Source of the DNA: a virus
Length of the DNA: 64,000 nucleotides
Reading direction: 5' to 3' (one strand)
Virus record (IMG/VR): IMGVR_UViG_3300044645_002525
Coordinates: 1-64,000 of that record
The number at the start of each line of letters is the position of its first letter. Within the stretch, counting starts at the first letter, position 1. The position numbers were made by a program, and so were the translations under genes. Shown piece by piece: positions 58,483 through 64,000 of the stretch. The notes under the pieces were generated by a model. That model was not told where the DNA came from. It made no database searches and saw only the letters and a list, made by a program, of their open reading frames with translations.

Positions 58483-60537
58483 TCAGAAGAAGTCGTGATC
58501 CTCTTCCCTTTCGGGAAGATTTTCATTTGTCACCATGGAAACAGGCTCTTGTGGTGGAGCTTCTTCCCGAGCGGGAATTTCAAAATCTGCTTCTTTTTCA
58601 CTTTCAGTGAAATTTGGTTCTTCCTGAAAATCAAGCTCAGGCTCAACATAGTCCCACGAATGGTAAAGACGCTCGCGTTCTCCATTGGGACCAACAACAA
58701 AGCTACTGCTAATCAAACCCTGCCGCCTTGCCACTTCCAGCATTTTGCCAGTGGAGCTGGTTTCAAAGCTTCCAGACAATGCTGCCACTTGCTGTTTAGA
58801 GAAGCGTTCATTTTGACGCATCTCAACTACATTCACCACTTGATTCAGCTCTTCTAGGGATCCGCCTTGTGGTCCTGCATAATGCCAGCCATAAGTGAGG
58901 TTGTCTCGCTTGAGCACATGCTTACCAGTGAGGCCACTCCTACTCTTCATCCATTCGAGCGTAAATTCATTTGGATCGTAGCTTTCAGAACGAGTGAGCT
59001 TTACCACTTCACTAACGTTATCAACGAAGCTAGTGGAATCACGCAGTCCTCCATTTTTGTTGAGATGGTGGAGGATGAGAATGGAACAGCGATAAGTGTT
59101 GGCAAGATCACGCAGGCCATAAATCACATCGCCTGCATTGCTCTTTACCATATCCACGTCCATACCAGCAAGGCAGGCAGTGAGGCTATCAATCACGATA
59201 AACAGAGGACGTTCCTTTCTCACGTAGTCCTCAAGCTGTTTCATATGGGCGAAGCGCCAAGTCTCCCAGAATTCAATGGTGCCAGGCTCCAGTGGAGTGT
59301 CTTGATAGCCAATAACGGAAAGCTTTTCGCTTGTGTCGATGAGAGGTTCGTCGCTTTGGCAAACTAAAGTTTTGCCTTTCATGCAACGGCGCCCGCTCCA
59401 TTTTGTGCCAAGACCAATATGAAGAGCCCAGTTGTAAGCCACCGTCGATTTGCCAGTGCCGCCTCCAGCAGCAAGCAGCGTCACGCTTCCCAAGGGAATG
59501 ATGCCAGCAATCAGCCATTCACGGGCTTTATCGGCATTAGCAATGGAAAGAGCGTCAATACTTTCAAGCTCTTCCCTTCCATAGATGCGATCTTTAGCTT
59601 CTGCAATAATCTTGTCAACATTCTGCTGGCTCATCTTTACGCCACGCTGCTCTAGCCAATTGCTGGTTTCATAAGCAATGCGAGAGTCATTGGCATAGAG
59701 GCCAACAAAGTTTTCAATGGTGGAAATAATCTCCTCATATGCAGGCTTGCCATCTTGCCCTTGATGCCTGCTTTTTGAAACAATGGAGGAAAGAAGGTCG
59801 TCTTTAGTGGCACCTTCTTCAATGTAGTCGCCTAAGTCATAGCCATTGCCAGGGGGAAGATTGTCCCATTCCCATGAACGAGGATCTGCATAAAGCCAGC
59901 TTGCTCCAGGATTATCACTGGCAATTTCTGCCATGAATGCAACGCCTTGCTCGTCGCGATCAGGACAAAGTACAAGCTTTCTATTGCGGAATAAGCTTGT
60001 GTAGTCACCATTTGTACGGTATTGTTTGCTGCCTCCAAGGAAAGTAATACAAGGAAGATCAAGCGCCCAAACTGATTCGCAGGTGAGTTCTCCTTCAACA
60101 ATAAAAATGGGAAGACCAGTTTCTTCACTCTTCGCCACTGCTTCTTCGTAGCGATAGGGCAACACATTGGCCTTGATTTCCTTGAGCTTGGTTTTATGTC
60201 CGTTCTCGCTTTTGTCAATAGTAGGAAAGTCTTGCCAAATTTTTTTGGAGCCCGAAGTGTCGTCACGATGGACGATAACCACTTCCTTTCCATGGTTATT
60301 TTTGTAGACAAACGTATAGTTGCCCGCATCACGAGGCGGCTTCTCCCATCTGGTGAGAGGGGCTAGGGCATCACGAATTTCGGCCCGGTGCGCAGGGCTG
60401 GTGTCATGCCAGCAGTTGTATGCCTCTGTGTTTTTGTTGATTGTGAAATCGTTACCGCCGCATGCAGGACAGTGGTATTTCCCTGGCTCATTGCTTGGCT
60501 CCAGTTGCTCAAGGTGGTCAAGGATGGAAAAGGCCAT
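58483..60537 (-). CDS. Primase-helicase (684 aa)
   Basis: Three parts. An N-terminal zinc finger (CPACGG near residue 23-28 and CWHD near 42). A TOPRIM primase core with IVEGELTCESVWAL (about residue 148) and LCPDRDEQG (about residue 196). A RecA-type helicase with Walker A GGGTGKSTVAYNW (about residue 360), Walker B FIVIDSLTACL (about residue 452) and LILHHLNK (about residue 485). The C-terminus is acidic. This combination is typical of phage replication proteins (gp4-like, RepA-helicase type). It diverges from the early operon. It unwinds and primes DNA. Confidence 0.85.
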   Translation of the reverse strand: MAFSILDHLEQLEPSNEPGKYHCPACGGNDFTINKNTEAYNCWHDTSPAHRAEIRDALAPLTRWEKPPRDAGNYTFVYKNNHGKEVVIVHRDDTSGSKKIWQDFPTIDKSENGHKTKLKEIKANVLPYRYEEAVAKSEETGLPIFIVEGELTCESVWALDLPCITFLGGSKQYRTNGDYTSLFRNRKLVLCPDRDEQGVAFMAEIASDNPGASWLYADPRSWEWDNLPPGNGYDLGDYIEEGATKDDLLSSIVSKSRHQGQDGKPAYEEIISTIENFVGLYANDSRIAYETSNWLEQRGVKMSQQNVDKIIAEAKDRIYGREELESIDALSIANADKAREWLIAGIIPLGSVTLLAAGGGTGKSTVAYNWALHIGLGTKWSGRRCMKGKTLVCQSDEPLIDTSEKLSVIGYQDTPLEPGTIEFWETWRFAHMKQLEDYVRKERPLFIVIDSLTACLAGMDVDMVKSNAGDVIYGLRDLANTYRCSILILHHLNKNGGLRDSTSFVDNVSEVVKLTRSESYDPNEFTLEWMKSRSGLTGKHVLKRDNLTYGWHYAGPQGGSLEELNQVVNVVEMRQNERFSKQQVAALSGSFETSSTGKMLEVARRQGLISSSFVVGPNGERERLYHSWDYVEPELDFQEEPNFTESEKEADFEIPAREEAPPQEPVSMVTNENLPEREEDHDFF

Positions 60538-60628
60538 GGGGAGGAGTGAGATGAGGGTGTTCTAGCAGCAAAATCCCGCTCCCGCAGGGCATTAACAATT
60601 CTTAATGCTGCTTTTGGCTTTTTGAGCA

Positions 60629-60656
60629 TTGACGGGCTGGCTATGACGGCTATGCT
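60629..60656 (+). promoter_or_regulatory. Sigma70-type promoter for the early operon
   Basis: TTGACG (60629-60634), 16 bases, then TATGCT (60651-60656). A start 27 bases downstream at 60683 begins the first gene of the operon. The spacing and hexamers fit a host promoter. Confidence 0.55.
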
Positions 60657-60682
60657 GGCCATGTCCCTCGCAAGGCAAAACC

Positions 60683-60757
60683 ATGGAGCTTTGGCTGGCC
60701 GCCATTATCGGCTTCAGCATTGGCTATCTTCTCGGCCCTTTGTTTTATGACCGTTGA
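60683..60757 (+). CDS. Tiny membrane peptide (24 aa)
   Basis: MELWLAAIIGFSIGYLLGPL, then FYDR. One hydrophobic span with glycines. The stop overlaps the start of the next gene in another frame. It is the first gene after the promoter. Function unknown. Confidence 0.45.
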   Translation: MELWLAAIIGFSIGYLLGPLFYDR

Positions 60758-60989
60758 CCACGGCGAGCCCAAGAAAAGCCGCCACTTCACTCTCACTGAC
60801 ACCGCCTACGCTCATCTCAAGGATATTGCCCATGAAGCACGATTGAGCCTTAGTGAGACAGTGGAGCGTCTTATTCGCACCACTTCTCCATGGGAGGGGA
60901 ACACAGTTCTTTGTGACGGTGCTTTCTCTTTAGTTGAAGACCATTCCATCGTTTCCGAAATTGAGGACTATGAAGGTTTCAGAGCTTAA
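60747..60989 (+). CDS. Ribbon-helix-helix-like protein (80 aa)
   Basis: ATG at 60747: MTVDHGEPKKSRHFTLTDTAYAHLKDIAHEARLSLSETVERLIR. A short strand then two helices suit an RHH DNA-binding fold. The C-terminus is acidic. It may regulate the early operon. Confidence 0.6.
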   Translation: MTVDHGEPKKSRHFTLTDTAYAHLKDIAHEARLSLSETVERLIRTTSPWEGNTVLCDGAFSLVEDHSIVSEIEDYEGFRA

Positions 60990-61242
60990 GCTCGCTTGTG
61001 AAGACTTCCTTCTTGAGTATGCCGACACAGAAGTGAAGCTGCTTTGGGAAGAGGGCGTACTCACGGAAAACTACGATCCTGATTGCTTGGAAGAGCCTAC
61101 TGATGTGAGAGCCATCAATGACTGGCCGCTTCCTGGCGACAGCTTGATTGTTAAGAGCGAAATGCCTTCCAAGATGTTTGTCATTATGTACGGCGAATAT
61201 CAAGCGGCCTTCGGCTACAAAGCAGTGGCGCACTTGGGATGA
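60970..61242 (+). CDS. Unknown early protein (90 aa)
   Basis: ATG at 60970: MKVSELKLACEDFLLEYADT, then GDSLIVKSEMPSKMFVIMYGE. Mixed alpha/beta. It overlaps the upstream gene by 20 bases and the next by four. Confidence 0.55.
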   Translation: MKVSELKLACEDFLLEYADTEVKLLWEEGVLTENYDPDCLEEPTDVRAINDWPLPGDSLIVKSEMPSKMFVIMYGEYQAAFGYKAVAHLG

Positions 61243-61430
61243 TGGAAACGCCTAATCTCACCACGTCTGAGCTTTATGCTCGCATGAAGCAAATGGACCA
61301 TGATGTGCTTCATTGTCTTGATTGCTTTCTTTCCGATACTGGTGTGGCCGTGGTTGGCCTGAATCTTTCGTTTGACGAAGAAAGCGAAGAGTATCTTCTT
61401 GATTGGCATTTCGCTTTTCTTGAAGAATGA
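61239..61430 (+). CDS. Small acidic early protein (63 aa)
   Basis: MMETPNLTTSELYARMKQMD, then GVAVVGLNLSFDEESEEYLLD. Coupled by ATGA on both sides. No family recognised. Confidence 0.55.
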   Translation: MMETPNLTTSELYARMKQMDHDVLHCLDCFLSDTGVAVVGLNLSFDEESEEYLLDWHFAFLEE

Positions 61431-62365
61431 ACCACACCTTTCTCACTTATTCCCCCTCCGACTTTTCCAGCATGGAAGATCCCGCAAAACAAGCAATGAT
61501 CGAACGCTCTCTGGGCATGTTTACGCCGCTTGAAATCAGCGCCGAAGCTTTCCGCGCTGCTTACGACACTCCAGACATTGGCCCTCACATCGAGAAGGAC
61601 TACAAAGGTCTTTCCTATCTGTCTTGGCCGTTTGCCTTCCGCTACCTGAAGGAACATTTCCCGACGCTGTTCGTAGCGTTTGAAGAGAAGACCATTGGCT
61701 GGCCTGTATTTGGCGAGCCTGGTGCCTTCATCCTTCGTCCCTATCTGACAGATGGCGTAAGGCGCACTCCTGCGCTGGTGTTTCCCGTGATGGACAGGAA
61801 GCACAATTCCATTCAGCAGCTCGACGGTCGTGCAATCAGCGACAACATCCAACGTGCCAGTGTCAAAGCCATTGCTACGTTCACGGGCCTTGGTCTTCGG
61901 CTCTATGCCGGAGAGGACATCCCTAAGGAAGAAGCGCCAAAGCTGCAGCAGGACACGCTCAAGACGCCTGCACGCACGAAGACTGCCCCTAAGGAAAGCG
62001 CTGCTGCTGCTGGAAGCGAGGGGCCTGTTGCCACCGCCGATACAGGGTCCGCTGAACCTTTCGATGCAAAAGCAGTTCTTACAGCAGTGTGCAAAGCCAA
62101 TCCTTTGAACTATGCCGACGAAAAAGCTGCTATGGCTGCAGGCAAAGCTGCTCTTGAAAGCATTGGACTTGCTCGCGCCACGGAAGTCAAAACCTGGCAA
62201 GCCTTCGGAAACGTCGTCGCAGCAATGATGACGCTATGGGCAAAGGAGCAGGAGATCATCATCAGCAAAGCTGAGATGACAGAAGAAATCAACATTGTCC
62301 GTGGTCTTGCTACCACTGACGAAGTGATTGAAGGCATGAAAGCTTTCGTCGCAAAAAAGCAGTAG
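61427..62365 (+). CDS. DUF1071 single-strand annealing protein, Sak3-like (312 aa)
   Basis: The DUF1071 core includes DYKGLSYLSWPFAFRYLKEH (about residue 60), GWPVFGEPGAFILRPYL, FPVMDRKHNSIQ, RAISDNIQRASVKAIATFTGLGLRLYAGEDIP (about residues 133-165). These proteins anneal single strands in phage recombination. The C-terminal half after an alanine-rich linker is helical. It is followed a few genes later by a PD-(D/E)XK nuclease, a usual pairing. Its start overlaps the upstream stop by ATGA. Confidence 0.85.
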   Translation: MNHTFLTYSPSDFSSMEDPAKQAMIERSLGMFTPLEISAEAFRAAYDTPDIGPHIEKDYKGLSYLSWPFAFRYLKEHFPTLFVAFEEKTIGWPVFGEPGAFILRPYLTDGVRRTPALVFPVMDRKHNSIQQLDGRAISDNIQRASVKAIATFTGLGLRLYAGEDIPKEEAPKLQQDTLKTPARTKTAPKESAAAAGSEGPVATADTGSAEPFDAKAVLTAVCKANPLNYADEKAAMAAGKAALESIGLARATEVKTWQAFGNVVAAMMTLWAKEQEIIISKAEMTEEINIVRGLATTDEVIEGMKAFVAKKQ

Positions 62366-62374
62366 ATCTAGCAG

Positions 62375-62399
62375 CGGCCCGTCTGGCACGGGCCTTTGC
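62375..62399 (+). terminator. Hairpin after the DUF1071 gene
   Basis: GGCCCGT pairs with ACGGGCC around CTGGC, then TTTGC. It lies just past the stop and may partly end the early transcript. Confidence 0.5.
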
Positions 62400-62422
62400 T
62401 GGAACCATTTGCCTTGATGCTG

Positions 62423-62557
62423 ATGACCTTCCCGTTACTGAGCTTCCTCCCGCCTTATTTGGCGAATGATCCCCTTGGTCTGTTCCTTCTCGTTACCTTC
62501 CTATGCCTGATCATTGCTCTGTCGATTCTGGCTATCCTTTCGCTGATGGTCCCATGA
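62423..62557 (+). CDS. Tiny membrane protein (44 aa)
   Basis: MTFPLLSFLPPYLANDPLGL, then FLLVTFLCLIIALSILAILS. One or two hydrophobic spans. Its stop overlaps the next start as ATGA, which supports translation. It could be holin-like, but nothing proves it. Confidence 0.55.
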   Translation: MTFPLLSFLPPYLANDPLGLFLLVTFLCLIIALSILAILSLMVP

Positions 62558-62766
62558 GCCGTTTCACTTTTACTTACGAAGAAGGCGAAACGAAGGTTTC
62601 CTATTCGTTCCACAATATCTACTGCCCTGAGATTGTCGAGCATTTCAAGCAGTTTGTTTTGGCTTGTGGCTTCTTTGAAACTTCAATAATGGCTGCAATG
62701 GCAACCATGGTTGAAGAATACGAAACGATGGAAGAAAAGCGTGCGCAATCACCGTTCTCTGATTGA
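62554..62766 (+). CDS. Small early protein (70 aa)
   Basis: ATG at 62554: MSRFTFTYEEGETKVSYSFHN, then VEHFKQFVLACGFFETSIMAAM. An earlier start at 62503 exists, but the ATGA overlap with the membrane peptide favours 62554. It matches a common short phage family of unknown function. Confidence 0.6.
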   Translation: MSRFTFTYEEGETKVSYSFHNIYCPEIVEHFKQFVLACGFFETSIMAAMATMVEEYETMEEKRAQSPFSD

Positions 62767-63061
62767 TGCTTGCCATGAAGCATTCTGGAGCTTTCCTGAC
62801 GACACTCTTAGCAGTGATCGTCGCATTGCTGCTCTTCTTGAGACCATTGCTAATCATCCTTTGGCTGACAAGCAATTTCTTCGTCAAACTGCTCGAACTA
62901 TTCTCATGGCTGACATTGCGATGTGCATGGGGGGTGAATGCCCTGTCAAGGAAAATTGCTGGCGTTACATGGCGCCTGCTAGTCGTTGGCAAAGCTATTT
63001 CGCTACGCCTCCAGCGGATGAAGAAGGTTGCGACTATTTCTGGGACATGAACGAGGAATGA
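62741..63061 (+). CDS. Unknown early protein with GTG start (106 aa)
   Basis: GTG at 62741 has GGAAG seven bases upstream: reads MRNHRSLIDACHEAFWSFP, then RTILMADIAMCMGGECPVKENCW. Cysteines suggest metal binding. It overlaps the upstream gene by 26 bases and the next by ATGA. Confidence 0.5.
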   Translation: MRNHRSLIDACHEAFWSFPDDTLSSDRRIAALLETIANHPLADKQFLRQTARTILMADIAMCMGGECPVKENCWRYMAPASRWQSYFATPPADEEGCDYFWDMNEE

Positions 63062-63288
63062 AAACCAACAAAGAGACAGTCCTTGCTTCTGACGCGCTTT
63101 CTCCTGATGGGCGAATGATGGCCAAAATCTTAATGGAGAAAGATGGAGTGAGCATTGAACGCTTGTTCAATCTTTTGGCAGAATTTAAAAGCAATATTGA
63201 GCAACTTGAGCGCTATTCGCAGCAAATGGATTCTGCTATTGACCAAGCACAATACGACATTGATTGTCACATCAGGAATCATGATTAA
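63058..63288 (+). CDS. Small coiled-coil early protein (76 aa)
   Basis: ATG at 63058: MKTNKETVLASDALSPDGRM, then LLAEFKSNIEQLERYSQQMDSAIDQA, a coiled coil. Coupled by ATGA to the upstream gene. No family recognised. Confidence 0.5.
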   Translation: MKTNKETVLASDALSPDGRMMAKILMEKDGVSIERLFNLLAEFKSNIEQLERYSQQMDSAIDQAQYDIDCHIRNHD

Positions 63289-63326
63289 AAGTGGCCTGTT
63301 ACGATCTACGCCTTGCCTCCCTCCAA

Positions 63327-64000
63327 ATGCCAGCATTTCCCCGCTACGAGCCCAACCGACTCCAAATTCAGAAAAAGCGTTACTATTTGCTGAACGATTT
63401 TCCAAATGTTCCAGAAGGGTTTGTTTTGCCTTCTGTGACGACTATTGCGAGCGCGTGTTCTCCGCCTGGCAAGATTGCAGCGCTAATGAACTGGCGCAAG
63501 AAGGTGGGAAATGAAGAAGCTAATCGTCGCACTCGTAATGCTGTGGATCGAGGCAATTGGCTTCACGGTGTTCTAGAAGACTTCTGGAATGGTGAAGACA
63601 TTCAAGCGCATCTTGATTCTCATGAAAATTACGTGCCCTATTTTGAGAGCATTGTTGGTTTTCTTGAGCGTGTTGATAGTCCATTGCTAGTTGAAAGTGC
63701 CATTGCCTGGTACGATCCTGCACAAGAGATTGGTTATTCAGGCACCTTTGATATGCTTGCCAAAATGAACAGCGGTGCGTATGCACTGCTTGATTGGAAG
63801 ACAAGCTACAAAGAAAAGCCTGATACACAACTAGCCGACTATCGCATGCAGCTTGGTGCTTATGTGCAGGCTATTGAGCAGATGTATGACATCGAAGTGA
63901 ATGAAGCGCATTGCGCCATCGCCATTCATGATCCTGATACTGGCCATTCCCAAGAAGCGCAAATCGTGAGTCTCTCAGCAGGGGAGCTTGCGATGCAAGC
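63327..64000 (+). CDS. PD-(D/E)XK exonuclease-like protein, cut at the window end
   Basis: MPAFPRYEPNRLQIQKKRYY, then LPSVTTIASACSPPGKIAAL and RGNWLHGVLEDF. The active site is GTFDMLAKMNSGAYALLDWKTS (acidic D, then D-x-K), followed by QLADYRMQLGAYVQAIEQMY, the helical QxxxY-type of RecB/Cas4-like nucleases. It probably resects DNA ends for the DUF1071 annealing protein. A GTG at 63291 is a possible earlier start. The C-terminus is outside the window. Confidence 0.75.
   Translation, partial: MPAFPRYEPNRLQIQKKRYYLLNDFPNVPEGFVLPSVTTIASACSPPGKIAALMNWRKKVGNEEANRRTRNAVDRGNWLHGVLEDFWNGEDIQAHLDSHENYVPYFESIVGFLERVDSPLLVESAIAWYDPAQEIGYSGTFDMLAKMNSGAYALLDWKTSYKEKPDTQLADYRMQLGAYVQAIEQMYDIEVNEAHCAIAIHDPDTGHSQEAQIVSLSAGELAMQ

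Noticed and set aside
58453-58857. Plus-strand frame at the end of the primase-helicase gene
   Set aside because: It overlaps a strongly supported gene on the other strand and has no domain.
61310-62200. Minus-strand frame of 296 codons opposite the DUF1071 gene
   Set aside because: The plus-strand frame has clear DUF1071 motifs. The opposite frame lacks any.

Overview
The window is a single 64 kb stretch of a tailed double-stranded DNA phage with a siphovirus-type tail. The most likely host is a cyanobacterium, probably Synechococcus-like. That inference rests on a compact class I ribonucleotide reductase pair of the kind found in cyanophages, tail-fibre N-termini starting MADQRITEL, a short peptide with a YRGVAY motif like the cyanobacterial DUF4278 family, and a tRNA whose anticodon loop matches cyanobacterial tRNA-Leu(UAA). 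No integrase, partitioning gene or rRNA is visible.

Layout. From 1 to 23 kb lies the tail and head module, read leftward on the minus strand. In order of transcription it holds the DUF2213 protease/scaffold, decoration protein, major capsid protein, connector proteins, a probable major tail protein, tail terminator/neck proteins, a tail assembly chaperone with a -1 frameshift site, a 2129-residue tape measure, tip proteins including a gpJ-like protein, two tube-like paralogues and a long repetitive fibre that leaves the window. From 23 to 31 kb the head operon is interrupted by two insertions. One is an opposite-strand island (GIY-YIG-like nuclease plus XRE regulator). The other is a 6.4 kb cassette of glycosyltransferases and sugar-modifying enzymes with an HNH nuclease. 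From 31 to 36 kb are the minor head protein, portal, a possible nuclease and the large terminase. From 36 to 42 kb are a tRNA, small genes, a metallophosphoesterase, a cluster of tRNA-like structures and the ribonucleotide reductase genes. From 42 to 47 kb is a variable zone with two HNH endonucleases and a dense series of unrelated short tandem repeats. From 47 to 57 kb is a leftward array of about 30 small, mostly unknown genes, often separated by terminator hairpins and recurrent boxes. A primase-helicase (58.5-60.5 kb, minus) diverges from a rightward early operon (60.6-64 kb) carrying a DUF1071 single-strand annealing protein and a PD-(D/E)XK exonuclease-like protein cut by the window end.

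How it fits together. The right end supplies DNA replication and recombination, the centre supplies nucleotides through ribonucleotide reductase plus packaging, and the left half builds the particle. The sugar cassette could modify the virion or the host surface.

The strongest unusual signals are four. First, a dnaX-like -1 frameshift cassette (heptamer A_AAA_AAG, Shine-Dalgarno-like element upstream, 9-bp stem downstream) appears to fuse a DUF6496 protein to a conserved C-terminal domain at 24.3-24.9 kb. Second, six different tandem repeat families lie side by side at 45.7-46.5 kb. Third, the ribonucleotide reductase beta subunit has leucine where the radical tyrosine would be. Fourth, a tRNA carries a UAA anticodon on a short-variable-loop body.
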